A stretch of DNA of 64,000 bases from Pseudooceanicola antarcticus (lineage in GTDB: Bacteria > Pseudomonadota > Alphaproteobacteria > Rhodobacterales > Rhodobacteraceae). Position 1 is the stretch's first letter. Every line of letters starts with the position of its first letter. The translations under genes were made by a program, and so were the position numbers. Shown piece by piece: positions 53,537 through 63,405 of the stretch. The notes under the pieces were generated by a model. The model was not told the origin of the DNA. It saw only the letters and a program-made list of their open reading frames with translations, and ran no database searches. The stretch lies in assembly GCF_900215355.1 (NCBI RefSeq), contig NZ_OBEA01000002.1, positions 670,164 through 734,163 of the forward strand, in the 5' to 3' direction.

Positions 53537-54712
53537 ATGGCTGCCAATACCGACGTTGCCCGCTTCCTGGCCGATCGCTTCCCCGAGTACCGGGATTTTC
53601 GCCGCGATATCCACGCCCACCCGGAGCTCGGCTTTGAAGAGACGCGCACCTCGGCACTGGTGGCCGAACGCCTCGCCAAGGCGGGCTACGAGGTGACCAC
53701 GGGGCTGGGGATCACCGGCCTGGTCGCCACCCTGCGGCGCGGCAAGGGGCCCACCATCGGTATCCGGGCCGATATGGATGCGCTGCCGATGGACGAGCAC
53801 ACCAACCTGCCGCATGCCTCGAAAACCCCCGGCAAGATGCATGCCTGCGGCCATGACGGCCATACCGCCAGCCTGCTGGCCACCGCCGAAGCCCTTGCCG
53901 CGCATGGCAATTTCTCGGGCACCGTCCACATGATCTTCCAGCCTGCGGAAGAGGGGCAGGGCGGCGGTGCGAAGATGATCGAGGACGGCCTCTTCGCCCG
54001 CTTCCCCTGTGACCGCCTCTTCGGCTTCCACAACGACCCGCGCCTGCCGCTGGGTCGCGCGGCGCTCCGGGCGGGGCCGACCATGGCCTCGGCGGATGAG
54101 TTCCGCATCACGCTGACCGGCAGGGGCGGCCATGCCGCCATGCCGCACCTGGCCAAGGATGTTGCCCTGGCGCTGTCGCAGCTGGTGGTCTCCTTGCAGA
54201 GCCTGGTGGCGCGGCGCATCGACCCGCTCAATGCGGCCGTGGTTTCGGTCACGCAGATTCACGTGGGCTCCGCCTTCAACGTGATCGCCGAGAGCGGCTG
54301 GATCTCGGGCACGCTGCGCTGCCTGGTGCCCGAGGATCGCAGCTTCCTCGAGGCCGGAATCAGGCGTCTCGCCCGCGCTCAGGCCGAGGCGGCGGAGCTC
54401 GAGGTCGAGATCGACTGGCACGACGGCTACCCGCCGCTCTGCAACGACCCCGCCGCGGTCGAGGATGCCGCGCAGGTCCTGGCCTCCGACGCGGCCCCGG
54501 TCAGCTTCCACGAGGCCGATCCGATCCTCGCGGCCGAGGATTTTGCCTTCATGCTCAACGAGGTGCCCGGCGCCTACGTCTTCTTCGGCATGGCCGAAGA
54601 GGGGCAGGTGCCGGTGATGGTCCATGACCCGGCCTATGACTTCAACGACCGGCTGATCCCGATTGTCGCCGAGAGCATGGTGGCGCTGGTCGAGGCAGAG
54701 CTTCCGGGCTGA
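53537..54712 (+). CDS. M20 family amidohydrolase (hippurate-hydrolase-like)
   Basis: A 391-residue cytoplasmic metallohydrolase. GIRADMDALPMDE, HACGHDGHTASLL and FQPAEEGQGGG carry the metal residues of the M20D amidohydrolase class, and ILAAEDFAFMLNEVPG is the C-terminal conserved segment. Substrates in the family include N-acyl amino acids, hippurate and auxin conjugates. ATG 53537 is preferred, with AAGGA ten bases upstream; an earlier ATG at 53432 lacks family sequence. No operon partners are evident. Confidence 0.9.
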   Translation: MAANTDVARFLADRFPEYRDFRRDIHAHPELGFEETRTSALVAERLAKAGYEVTTGLGITGLVATLRRGKGPTIGIRADMDALPMDEHTNLPHASKTPGKMHACGHDGHTASLLATAEALAAHGNFSGTVHMIFQPAEEGQGGGAKMIEDGLFARFPCDRLFGFHNDPRLPLGRAALRAGPTMASADEFRITLTGRGGHAAMPHLAKDVALALSQLVVSLQSLVARRIDPLNAAVVSVTQIHVGSAFNVIAESGWISGTLRCLVPEDRSFLEAGIRRLARAQAEAAELEVEIDWHDGYPPLCNDPAAVEDAAQVLASDAAPVSFHEADPILAAEDFAFMLNEVPGAYVFFGMAEEGQVPVMVHDPAYDFNDRLIPIVAESMVALVEAELPG

Positions 54713-54883
54713 TCCCGCATCGCCCGTGCGGAGTATGACAGTTTTGTGACTCTTTTGATCACATGGTCAGATCCACCCCGTCCGGCGCTCATGTCATCCT
54801 GCTGATGCAGAGATCTGCTTTGACTCGGGCCATCATGCCGGGGCAGCATCCCGGCATAAGTGACCATAAAGGGGAGTAACCCA

Positions 54884-56443
54884 ATGTCTGTCCGTCTTCT
54901 GGCGAGCGCGGCCGCACTGGCGCTGAGCGCCGGCGCCGCAATGGCCGATTATTCGCTGACCATCCTGCATACCAATGACTTCCACGCCCGCTTCGAGCCG
55001 ATCTCGAAATACGACTCGGGCTGCTCCTCGGAAGACAACGCCGAGGGCAAGTGCTTCGGTGGCTCCGCGCGCCTGGTGACCGCCGTGGAAGAGGCCCGCG
55101 CCCGCGCCGGCAACTCGATCCTGGTGGATGGCGGCGACCAGTTCCAGGGCACGCTGTTCTACACCTATTACAAGGGCAAGCTTGCCGCCGAGATGATGAA
55201 CAAGATGGGTTACGACGCGATGACCGTCGGCAACCACGAGTTCGACGACGGCCCCGAGGTCCTGGCCGGCTTCATGGATGCGGTCGACTTCCCCGTCCTG
55301 ATGTCCAACGCCGATGTCTCGGGTGAGCCGCTGCTGGCCGACATCCTGATGAAGTCCACCACCATCGAGGTGGGCGGCGAGATGATCGGCCTGATCGGTC
55401 TGACCCCGGAAGACACCGACGAGCTGGCCAGCCCCGGCGACAACATCACCTTCTCCGACCCCTCCGAGGCGGTTCAGGGTGAGGTCGACAAGCTGACCGC
55501 CGAGGGCGTGAACAAGATCATCGTTCTGTCGCACTCGGGCTATGGCGTCGACCAGACGGTCGCGGCCAACACCACCGGCGTGGACGTGATCGTTGGCGGC
55601 CACTCCAACACCTACCTCAGCAATGCCGATGACGGCGCCGAAGGCCCCTATCCGACCATGGTCGGCGACACCGCCATCGTGTCGGCCTATGCCTACGGCA
55701 AGTTCCTGGGCGAGCTGAACGTGACCTTCGACGACGACGGCAAGATCGTCTCGGCCGAAGGTGAGCCGATCGTCATGGATGGCGGCGTGGCAGAGGACGA
55801 CGCCACCGTCGCCCGCATCGCCGAGGCCGCGGCTCCGCTGGAAGAGATCCGCAACAAGGTCGTCGCGGAAGCCGCCGAAGAGATCGTCGGTGCGCGTGAC
55901 GTCTGCCGTGCCATGGAATGCGGCATGGGCAACCTGATCGCCGACGCCATGCTCGAGCGTGTCGCCGACCAGGGCGTCGAGATCGCCATCGCCAACAGCG
56001 GCGGCATCCGTGCCTCCATCGACGCGGGCGAAGTGACCATGGGCGAAGTGCTGACCGTGCTGCCGTTCCAGAACACGCTCTCGACCTTCCAGGTCACCGG
56101 CGCCACCTTCGTGGAAGCGCTTGAGAACGGCGTCAGCCAGATCGAAGAGGGCGCAGGCCGCTTCCCGCAGGTGGCCGGTGTGACCTTCACCGTCGATCCC
56201 TCTGCCGAACCCGGTTCGCGCATCTCCGACGTGATGGTCGGCGGCGCACCCATCGAGGCCGACAAGGTCTACGGCGTGGTCTCCAACAACTACGTCCGCA
56301 ACGGCGGCGACGGCTACGCGATGTTCAAGGACGCGATGAACGCCTATGACTTCGGCCCCGACCTGGCCGATGTCACCGCGGAATACATCGCCGAGAATGC
56401 GCCCTACACGCCCTACACGGACGGCCGCATCACGCTGAAGTAA
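54884..56443 (+). CDS. Periplasmic 5'-nucleotidase / UshA-like metallophosphatase
   Basis: A 519-residue protein with signal peptide SVRLLASAAALALSAGAAMA. The calcineurin-like metal motifs HTNDFHARFEP, DGGDQFQG, GNHEFDDG and VGGHSNTYL are present. The C-terminal 5'-nucleotidase domain has NSGGIRASI and YVRNGGDGYAMF. It dephosphorylates nucleotides or UDP-sugars in the periplasm and could feed the salvage operon at 19-23 kb. GGGGAG precedes ATG 54884. A strong terminator follows, so it is monocistronic. Confidence 0.9.
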   Translation: MSVRLLASAAALALSAGAAMADYSLTILHTNDFHARFEPISKYDSGCSSEDNAEGKCFGGSARLVTAVEEARARAGNSILVDGGDQFQGTLFYTYYKGKLAAEMMNKMGYDAMTVGNHEFDDGPEVLAGFMDAVDFPVLMSNADVSGEPLLADILMKSTTIEVGGEMIGLIGLTPEDTDELASPGDNITFSDPSEAVQGEVDKLTAEGVNKIIVLSHSGYGVDQTVAANTTGVDVIVGGHSNTYLSNADDGAEGPYPTMVGDTAIVSAYAYGKFLGELNVTFDDDGKIVSAEGEPIVMDGGVAEDDATVARIAEAAAPLEEIRNKVVAEAAEEIVGARDVCRAMECGMGNLIADAMLERVADQGVEIAIANSGGIRASIDAGEVTMGEVLTVLPFQNTLSTFQVTGATFVEALENGVSQIEEGAGRFPQVAGVTFTVDPSAEPGSRISDVMVGGAPIEADKVYGVVSNNYVRNGGDGYAMFKDAMNAYDFGPDLADVTAEYIAENAPYTPYTDGRITLK

Positions 56444-56461
56444 GTCCCTCAGGACTGACTG

Positions 56462-56491
56462 AAAGGGCCCTGCCAATGGCGGGGCCCTTTT
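56462..56491 (+). terminator. Intrinsic terminator of the 5'-nucleotidase gene
   Basis: AAAGGGCCC-T-GCC-AAT-GGC-G-GGGCCCTTT forms a stem of 13 pairs including one G-U pair, followed by TGATTTG. It begins 18 bases past the stop. Confidence 0.85.
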
Positions 56492-56695
56492 GATTTGAGG
56501 GGGCGTTGTCTGGTCGGGCGGAGCTCTCAGCCCTGCGCCGCGACGACGAAATCTCGGCGGGCGTACCTTGCAGGCGGACGCCATTCCGGCAACCTGACTG
56601 GCAGCCGGCAGCAACGGGTCACCATCGCAGGCGAGGCCGGCGACCGGCGCATGTCTCCGGTCCGACAGGGCTCCACCTCGGGGCTCACGGCGAAT

Positions 56696-58999
56696 TCAAG
56701 CCGGTGCCACCTCGTCTTTCCGTCGCGACAGCACGACGTGCAGAGCAATCAGCGCCAGCCCGGCGGCGATGCCTGCCCACATGACGGGATCTGTCTTCCA
56801 CATGATGAGAACCGCAAGGATCAGCCGGCAGGCGACTTCCCAGGCGCGCATCGGGCCGCGATCAAACCGCGCCAGCGCCGAGGCCACAAGGTACAGCGCA
56901 AGGATCAGCCGCAGCGACAGAAGCCCGAGGGCCGTCAGGTCGACCTCGCCGCTGTAGCCTTCGATCAGCGTTTTCGCGCCCGAGTCATCGGTGATGGTCA
57001 CGGCCTCGGGGATCAGCAGCAGCTCCGGGTACCATGCGAAGATGAAGGGGATCGTGAACATGACGATGCCCACCCGAACGGCGGCGACCCCGGTGCGCAT
57101 CGGCTCGGCCCCGGTGATCGAGGCGGCGGCGAAGGCGGCCACCGCGACCGGCGGCGTGATCGCCGAGGCAACCGCGAAGTAGAAGACGAACATATGCGCG
57201 GTGAAGAAACTGACGCCAAGGTTCGCCAGCAGCGGCCCGAGCAGCAGGGCGACATTCACATAGGCCGGGACCGTCGGCATCCCCATGCCCAGCAGGATCG
57301 CGCAGAGCATGGCGCAGGTGAGCGCCAGCATCAGGTAGACCCCGCCGACGATCTGCAGCTCGAAGCCGAAGATCCGCAGCACCTGTGCCTTCTCCAGCCA
57401 CGAGGTCACGGCACGCGTCAGCTCTCCGGTCAGTCCGCTTTCATTCAGGAAGGCCGAGATGATCGACACCGCGAACAGCAGCAGGAACAACCGCGAGATC
57501 AGCAGACCGCCATCGGCCAGCGAGACCAGGATCTTTGACGGTTTTGCGCGGGTCTTGGGGTCCAGCAACAGCAGCGGGATCAGCACCGCGACCGCCCACC
57601 ACCCGGCCGAGACCGCGTCTCCGGTCGAATTGGTGATCGTTCGCACCAGCCCGTCGGGCAGGATCGCCGCGATCAGCCCGCCGTCGATGGCGTCCTTGCT
57701 GCCCAGAAGCAGGAACAGGATCGTCAGGATCGGCACGACGATGATGATCAGGTTGTACCAGTCCTGCCGGACCATGATCAGGTCCTCGGGGATCTCGCGC
57801 ATGGCCTCGACCTTCTCGCGCCGGGCCTGGAACATCACGGCCAGGAAGATCGAGAAGAAGAAGAACATCGCCGGCAGGAAGGCGGCCGTGATGACCTTGG
57901 TGTAGGGCACCGCCGTCAGCGCCACCAGGACGAAGGCCGCGACCCCCATGACCGGGGGCATGATCTGCCCGCCCGACGAGGCCGCCGCCTCGACCCCGCC
58001 CGCGAACTGCGGCGAGAACCCGTTGCGTCGCATCATCGGGATCGTGAGCCGCCCGGTCGACAGCACGTTGGTCACCGGCCCGCCGGTGATGGTGCCGAAC
58101 ATGGCAGAGGACACGATGGCCGCATGCGCAGGCCCGCCGCGCAGGTTGCGGGTGGCCCGCACCGCCAGCTTGATCAGGGACGTGCCGCCCGCCGAAGTGC
58201 CGAAGAGCGCCCCAAGCACCACGTAGGGAAAGACCTGGTTCACGACGATGTCCATGAACCGGCCCATGAAGCCGTCGGGGGTCACGAAGACATTCGTCGC
58301 CTTCTGGATCGCGGCGGCGGTCGGATCGCCTCCCTCCGCGCCCAGCTTGGTCAGCAGGAAGTTGTTGTCCGACAGATCAAACACGCAGATAAGCGCCGTG
58401 CCGACGGTGTAGAGCACGACGATGCTGGCCACCGCCACGAGCGGCAGGCCCCAGATGCGGATGTTGTAAAGGAAGAACAGCGTGATGATCGTGAACAGCA
58501 GCGGCAGGATCCAGATCCCGAAACGGGCCTGGCAGGCAGGCACCTCGGCCTCGAAAGAGATGCCGGGAATGACCCCCGCCGACCGTTCCGCCGCGTCCTG
58601 GATGAGCCGCGCGCGTTCGCCGGTGATCTGGTCGATCAGGCAGATGGAATCGATCTCGACCAGGAAGCCGAAGGCGGCAAGGAAGGCCGCCAGAAGCAGG
58701 CCGACATCCAGCATCAGTCCGAACCATGCAAGGTTCGGCCTGTCGGTCTTCCACGCCCGGTAGACGCTGGCATCCAGTGCCACGATCACCATCATCAGCA
58801 GGAAGACGGGGGGATAGAAATACTCGGGCGGGAAGTTCGATACCCGGAAGAAGGGCTGCCCGGTCACGTTCCGGGCCCAGTCCTGCAGGCCGGGAATTTC
58901 CGGCATGGTGTTGGCCATGCCGACGAAGACCAGCGCCAGCGCCAGAAGCATGGCGATGCGTCGACCAAGCGGCAGGATAACGGGTGTCTGAGATGTCAT
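56696..58999 (-). CDS. TAXI-type TRAP transporter fused permease (DctQ-DctM)
   Basis: A 767-residue inner-membrane protein with many helices, combining small (DctQ) and large (DctM) TRAP subunits as usual for TAXI systems. GALFGTSAGGTSLIKLAVRATR, SAMFGTITGGPVTNVLSTG, AAASSGGQIMPPVMGVAAFV and LGMGMPTVPAYVNVAL are DctM-type signatures. Transport is secondary, driven by ions. ATG 58999 is chosen; ATG 59008 is possible. The matching TAXI binding protein lies 68 bases upstream. Confidence 0.9.
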   Translation of the reverse strand: MTSQTPVILPLGRRIAMLLALALVFVGMANTMPEIPGLQDWARNVTGQPFFRVSNFPPEYFYPPVFLLMMVIVALDASVYRAWKTDRPNLAWFGLMLDVGLLLAAFLAAFGFLVEIDSICLIDQITGERARLIQDAAERSAGVIPGISFEAEVPACQARFGIWILPLLFTIITLFFLYNIRIWGLPLVAVASIVVLYTVGTALICVFDLSDNNFLLTKLGAEGGDPTAAAIQKATNVFVTPDGFMGRFMDIVVNQVFPYVVLGALFGTSAGGTSLIKLAVRATRNLRGGPAHAAIVSSAMFGTITGGPVTNVLSTGRLTIPMMRRNGFSPQFAGGVEAAASSGGQIMPPVMGVAAFVLVALTAVPYTKVITAAFLPAMFFFFSIFLAVMFQARREKVEAMREIPEDLIMVRQDWYNLIIIVVPILTILFLLLGSKDAIDGGLIAAILPDGLVRTITNSTGDAVSAGWWAVAVLIPLLLLDPKTRAKPSKILVSLADGGLLISRLFLLLFAVSIISAFLNESGLTGELTRAVTSWLEKAQVLRIFGFELQIVGGVYLMLALTCAMLCAILLGMGMPTVPAYVNVALLLGPLLANLGVSFFTAHMFVFYFAVASAITPPVAVAAFAAASITGAEPMRTGVAAVRVGIVMFTIPFIFAWYPELLLIPEAVTITDDSGAKTLIEGYSGEVDLTALGLLSLRLILALYLVASALARFDRGPMRAWEVACRLILAVLIMWKTDPVMWAGIAAGLALIALHVVLSRRKDEVAPA

Positions 59000-59067
59000 G
59001 GCGCACATGTCCCCATTGGAGAGGCCGGGCAAACGGCCCCTCCTGGTTGCTCAGGCTGGTTCAGGTG

Positions 59068-60123
59068 TTACGGACGCAGGCAATCGGCGACCGTATGGCC
59101 CGCGTCCTCGAAGGCGCGGATCGCGCCGGGGTGCATCTTGATGTCCACCGCCCCGCAGGCACCTTGCGACACGCCGTCAATGTCCCCGAAGCTGAGCCGC
59201 GCGTAGGGTCCGCGCGGGGAGCCCTCGATGAACCGGCTTGCCCCTTCCAGGTAGGCCTTGGTGATCTGGTAGGCCAGGTCCTCGTCCATCGACGCATTGA
59301 CGATCTGCCCGAAGGCCGTCGCGAACGTGTCGAAGGTATCGTCATCGGTCACGATGGTGATGTCGTTGCCAGCATAGGCGTTGCGGAAATCCTCGACCGG
59401 CAGGGAATAGGGCGCGTGGCCGGGGGCCGCGACGATCTGCTGGCCCAAGGTGCTGGCCAGAAGGTCGGAAGGCACATCATGGATCGTGATCCCGCCCGCC
59501 GCCGCGATGGCGATCTGGCGCCCCGAGGGCAGGCCCTCGGGCGAGGTCCAGGCATCGGCACCGCCGCCGGTGATGGTGGACACGGTATCGGGCCAGGGGG
59601 TCTGGATACCTTCATAGCCCTCGCCATCCTTCAGCCCGGACAGAAGCTGCACCAGGGCCCGGCCCGAGGTCAGCGCGGCACCGCGCGGCGGACCGTTCCA
59701 GATCCGCAGGCCGTCCAGAGCGCGGATGTCCTCGACCGGATTGTTGTTGTAATAGGCGAAGATCTGCGCGGAGCCTGAATTCCAGAAGATCACCCGCAGG
59801 TTATCGGCCAGTTTCGCACCCTCCTCGGCGCCGACGCCGCTGTATGGGCCGATGCCCCGCGACAGCAGGAACGGCAGGATCAGCGGGGCGGGCGCCATGT
59901 CGAGCTGGCCCTCCGCGACGGCCTGGACCGAGTTGGTCAGCGTCGCGCCTTCGGTGATCTGCAGCGTTGCAACGCCCGCGCTGTCAAGGATCGCGGCCAG
60001 GGTGGTGTCGATGTAATGCGGGGTCGATCCCGGCGTGGTGGTTTCCGCGGTCAGCGTTGCTTGCGCGGACGCGGCCAGGGGCGCGATTGCAAGCGCCGCC
60101 CCGACTATCACGGTCTTGATCAT
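59068..60123 (-). CDS. TAXI family TRAP solute-binding protein
   Basis: A 351-residue periplasmic binding protein with signal peptide MIKTVIVGAALAIAPLAASA. The TAXI-like layout is visible: LTAETTTPGSTPHYIDTTLA (usual S/GGxxxxYY region), ATLTNSVQAVAEGQLDMAPA and RIWNGPPRGAALTSGRALVQ. The ligand is unknown. RBS GGGAGGAAACC precedes ATG 60123. It is first in the transporter operon, divergent from the MarR gene across 141 bases. Confidence 0.88.
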   Translation of the reverse strand: MIKTVIVGAALAIAPLAASAQATLTAETTTPGSTPHYIDTTLAAILDSAGVATLQITEGATLTNSVQAVAEGQLDMAPAPLILPFLLSRGIGPYSGVGAEEGAKLADNLRVIFWNSGSAQIFAYYNNNPVEDIRALDGLRIWNGPPRGAALTSGRALVQLLSGLKDGEGYEGIQTPWPDTVSTITGGGADAWTSPEGLPSGRQIAIAAAGGITIHDVPSDLLASTLGQQIVAAPGHAPYSLPVEDFRNAYAGNDITIVTDDDTFDTFATAFGQIVNASMDEDLAYQITKAYLEGASRFIEGSPRGPYARLSFGDIDGVSQGACGAVDIKMHPGAIRAFEDAGHTVADCLRP

Positions 60124-60264
60124 GGTTTCCTCCCTTGAAACTGCGCCCTCCTCCAAAGGCGCACAGGCCAGGTTTCCCTGAGCCTGGAACGAAAGCTTGC
60201 AGAAAATATATGACTTGTCACGTAAAAACTTTTTCTCCATGTTCCATGCAAGGGGAGGACAGCC

Positions 60265-60792
60265 ATGACCGAACAGGTGACCATAGATGCCGATCAGGTG
60301 CGCGCCCGAATGGAGCGCGAAGGCCTGAACATCTTTTCACGGCTGCCCGCCGTCTATGCCGCGTCGCGGACCCAGGGCCGAAAGTTCCTGGATTTCGCGG
60401 GGGGAGGGCTCTCTATCGTCGAATGGCGAACCCTTTGGGATCTTGTCGAAGCGGGGCCGATGACCATCCGCGACATTGCGGCGATCCAGCGGGCGGATCA
60501 TTCCCTACTCAGCCGCGCCTTGCCGGAGATGCGCAAGAAGGGCTTCGTCGAGATGCAGCGCAGCAGCCGGGACGCGCGGCAGACCATCGTCCAGATCACG
60601 CCAAAGGGGCGTGCCGCCTTCGACCAGGCCGCGCCCGTCATGGCGCATCGCCGTGCCGCCCTGAGGGATGTCTTCACGGAAGAGGAAATCCGCGACTTCG
60701 CCGGGTTTCTCGACCGGCTGGAGCAATTCCTGCGCATCCCGGTCGAGCAGCTTGTAGCGGACAAAATTGCCGGGAAGGACCCCGCGAAATGA
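60265..60792 (+). CDS. MarR family transcriptional regulator
   Basis: A 175-residue winged-helix regulator. The recognition region is TIRDIAAIQRADHSLLSRAL and the wing SSRDARQTIVQITPKGRAAF. The N-terminal extension is longer than in minimal MarR proteins. It overlaps the sulfatase gene by ATGA and is divergent from the TAXI-TRAP operon, so it probably represses both in the absence of a ligand derived from the substrate. GGGGAGG lies upstream of ATG 60265. Confidence 0.88.
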   Translation: MTEQVTIDADQVRARMEREGLNIFSRLPAVYAASRTQGRKFLDFAGGGLSIVEWRTLWDLVEAGPMTIRDIAAIQRADHSLLSRALPEMRKKGFVEMQRSSRDARQTIVQITPKGRAAFDQAAPVMAHRRAALRDVFTEEEIRDFAGFLDRLEQFLRIPVEQLVADKIAGKDPAK

Positions 60793-62438
60793 CGAAGCGC
60801 CCCAATGTCTTGTGGATCATGGCCGACCAGCTTCGGTTCGATTACCTCAGCTGCTATGGCCATCCGCACCTGCACACGCCCCACATCGATGCGCTGGCCG
60901 CCCGTGGCGTCCGCTTCACCAACGCCTATGTGCAGTCGCCCGTCTGCGGCCCCTCGCGGATGTCGGCCTATACCGGGCGCTACGTCCGCAGCCACGGCTC
61001 CACCTGGAACGGCATGCCCCTCCGCGTGGGAGAGCCGACGCTGGGCGATCATCTGCGCCAGGTGGGCGCGCGCGCCGTGCTGGTGGGCAAGACCCACATG
61101 ACCGCCGACGCCGAGGGCATGGCCTGGCTGGGCATTGATCCGCAAAGCGAGATCGGCGTGCGCGTGTCGGAATGCGGGTTCGAGCCGTTCGAGCGTGACG
61201 ACGGCCTGCACCCCGACAGCCAACGCCAGAACTGGTCCGCCTATGACGACTACCTGGTCGCGCATGGCTATGCCTCGGACAACCCATGGGAAGACTTCGC
61301 CAATTCCGGTGTCGGCGACGACGGAGAGCTGCTGTCGGCCTGGTTGCTGAAGAATTCCCGCCTGCCCGCGAATGTCCCCGAAGAGCACTCGGAAACCGCC
61401 TACATGACCGACCGGGCCATCGCCTTCATGCAGGACGCCCAGGCGGACGGCCGGCCCTGGATGTGCCATCTGAGCTACATCAAGCCGCACTGGCCCTATA
61501 TCGTCCCGGCCCCCTACCACGACATGTACGACGAACGGCACATCGTGGCGCCGGTCCGGTCCAAGACCGAACACCAGACCGACCACCCCCTGATGCAGGC
61601 CTACCTGAAGGCCCGCGTCTGCCAGAGCTTCGCCCGCGACGAGGTCCGCGAGCACGTGATCCCGGCCTACATGGGGCTCATTAAGCAGCTGGATGACAAT
61701 CTCGGCCGGCTCTTCGCCTGGATGGAGGAAAGCGGCCTCAGCGAGAACACCATCATCGCCTTCACCTCCGACCATGGCGACTACATGGGCGACCACTGGA
61801 TGGGCGACAAGGATTTCTACCACGAGATGGCGGTCAAGGTCCCGCTCATCATCGCGGATCCGCGTCCCGAGGCCGAGGCAAGCCGCGGGCTGGTCTCGGA
61901 CGACCTGGTCGAGATGATCGACCTCGCGCCGACCTTCATGAACGCGCTTGGCTGTCCGGCCAAGCCGCATGTCATCGAGGGCCGCGACCTGACACCGATC
62001 CTGCACGGCACCGACGGCTTCTCGCGCCGCTATGTCATCAGCCAGCATGACTACCACTGGTCCGACATGGCGCGCCTGCTGGACCAGCCACAGGAAGACG
62101 CCCATACCACGATGATCTTCGACGGGCGCTGGAAATACATCCGCTGCGAGGGCTTCCGGCCGGTGCTTTTCGATCTGGAGACCGATCCCCATGAGCTGAC
62201 CGATCTGGGCGCCTCGGAGGCCGAGGATCACCGTCGCGTCCGTGCGCGGATGGAAAGCGCCCTGCTTGACTGGGCAAGCAGACATCACACCCGCATCACC
62301 GCAACGCCGACGGTGCTGGCGCGACAGAAGAAGGCGGCGGAAGGCGGCATCCTCATCGGCTTCTGGGATGAGGAGGAATACCGGGACGCAACCGGCGTCG
62401 CCTTCGAGAGCCTCACGCCGGTCGGACGGGGCGGGTAG
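60789..62438 (+). CDS. Sulfatase / phosphonate monoester hydrolase-like enzyme
   Basis: A 549-residue alkaline-phosphatase-superfamily enzyme. CGPSR (Cys53 onward) is the formylglycine motif, ADQLRFD near residue 12 and FTSDHGDYMGDH are metal motifs. PHWPYIVPAPYHDMYDE and the long C-terminus resemble phosphonate monoester hydrolases more than classical sulfatases. There is no signal peptide, so it acts in the cytoplasm on an imported compound. It is coupled to the MarR gene and lies opposite the TAXI-TRAP importer, which probably brings in its substrate. Confidence 0.85.
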   Translation: MTKRPNVLWIMADQLRFDYLSCYGHPHLHTPHIDALAARGVRFTNAYVQSPVCGPSRMSAYTGRYVRSHGSTWNGMPLRVGEPTLGDHLRQVGARAVLVGKTHMTADAEGMAWLGIDPQSEIGVRVSECGFEPFERDDGLHPDSQRQNWSAYDDYLVAHGYASDNPWEDFANSGVGDDGELLSAWLLKNSRLPANVPEEHSETAYMTDRAIAFMQDAQADGRPWMCHLSYIKPHWPYIVPAPYHDMYDERHIVAPVRSKTEHQTDHPLMQAYLKARVCQSFARDEVREHVIPAYMGLIKQLDDNLGRLFAWMEESGLSENTIIAFTSDHGDYMGDHWMGDKDFYHEMAVKVPLIIADPRPEAEASRGLVSDDLVEMIDLAPTFMNALGCPAKPHVIEGRDLTPILHGTDGFSRRYVISQHDYHWSDMARLLDQPQEDAHTTMIFDGRWKYIRCEGFRPVLFDLETDPHELTDLGASEAEDHRRVRARMESALLDWASRHHTRITATPTVLARQKKAAEGGILIGFWDEEEYRDATGVAFESLTPVGRGG

Positions 62439-62937
62439 ATCACGCGGCGCGGCCTGGAAACTGTGTGCCTGAGCAAGCGGAGAACCGTCTTGCCAACCCC
62501 TCCGGAGCGCCTCGCGGCGTTACAGTTGCGTGGGAGAGGAACGGTCGTCCCGACGCCGGGCACGAGCGCTGGAGCCAATCGAACGTTGGTCGGGTTCACC
62601 TGCGCCGCAGGCGTTGAGCGGAGACTGCAATCGTTGAGAGATTTCCGTCCGACGTGCTTAGGGGGGGCAATGGCCTAGAGTGGGCGTTCGTGCAACGCGC
62701 AGCGAATGACTGGTCCCAGCCCTTCCGCGACATTTGTGCAGGACGCAGCATGAACCCAGGCACCGACACTAAGGGCGGGAAGCAGCCGTTCGCTGCGTGT
62801 TGGAGCAAGGTCTCTTCAGCGGACTTAGTTGCCGTTCGCTGCGCTTGCGCCAATGTCTGCATGGAAAAATAATGCAACAGTCGTTCGAATCCTCGCACAA
62901 GACTATTGTTGTGAGGATGACAAGCTTCTTGAGTGGA
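62439..62937. other. Intergenic region entering the AT-richer tail
   Basis: About 500 bases with no gene I can support. GC content falls from about 62.8 kb onward. Short overlapping open frames on both strands (62463-62678, 62596-62898, 62654-62872) show no protein-like pattern. It separates the sulfatase unit from the pair of small genes at 63 kb. Confidence 0.5.
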
Positions 62938-63405
62938 TCAAGGCGCCGTTCTTTGAATTGGCAAGGCAGTCTTTGCCACCAATTCACCCGAAAAGGGGTC
63001 TAAAAAAAGTATATCTTGATTTTTGGTGAGACCTGAAACAAGCGTTGCTACCTGCCCAGCGGACATTTCCTTGGACAAATACCACAATGACAGTCCGGCA
63101 TCTGCCCGTCCTTCCGGCACTCCGAGCCAGATTACGCCAAGCTTTTCAACTTCTATAAGCAGAACTCGCCAGCAACCCAGGCCATCTCGGGTAAATAGCT
63201 CTCCTTGGACAGGTAAGTCATTCAGCCAACTCACGCTAAAATCATCTGTTTTTTCAGCACCAGCTTGAAGATTCCCGGCAGCTTCAAGTGCTTGGATTAG
63301 CTCCGGAAATGTCATCGAAGCTTCCAAGCGGCTATCAGCACCATGCTTTTCGAGCACGGCCTCCAATGACGCTATGTTTTGCTGCTGGACCATTCTTCGA
63401 ACCAT
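62938..63405 (-). CDS. Uncharacterised 155-residue protein, second of an overlapping pair
   Basis: Up to 155 residues, acidic, without membrane segment or signal peptide. SLEAVLEKHGADSRLEASMT looks helical, and RDGLGCWRVLLIEVEKLGVI with WLGVPEGRADAGLSLWYLS is a strand-rich core like small immunity proteins, but I recognise no family. Starts at 63405 and 63393 are both possible. It overlaps the end of the upstream gene by 20-34 bases. Codon use is AT-rich compared with the rest of the window, suggesting recent acquisition. Confidence 0.5.
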   Translation of the reverse strand: MVRRMVQQQNIASLEAVLEKHGADSRLEASMTFPELIQALEAAGNLQAGAEKTDDFSVSWLNDLPVQGELFTRDGLGCWRVLLIEVEKLGVIWLGVPEGRADAGLSLWYLSKEMSAGQVATLVSGLTKNQDILFLDPFSGELVAKTALPIQRTAP

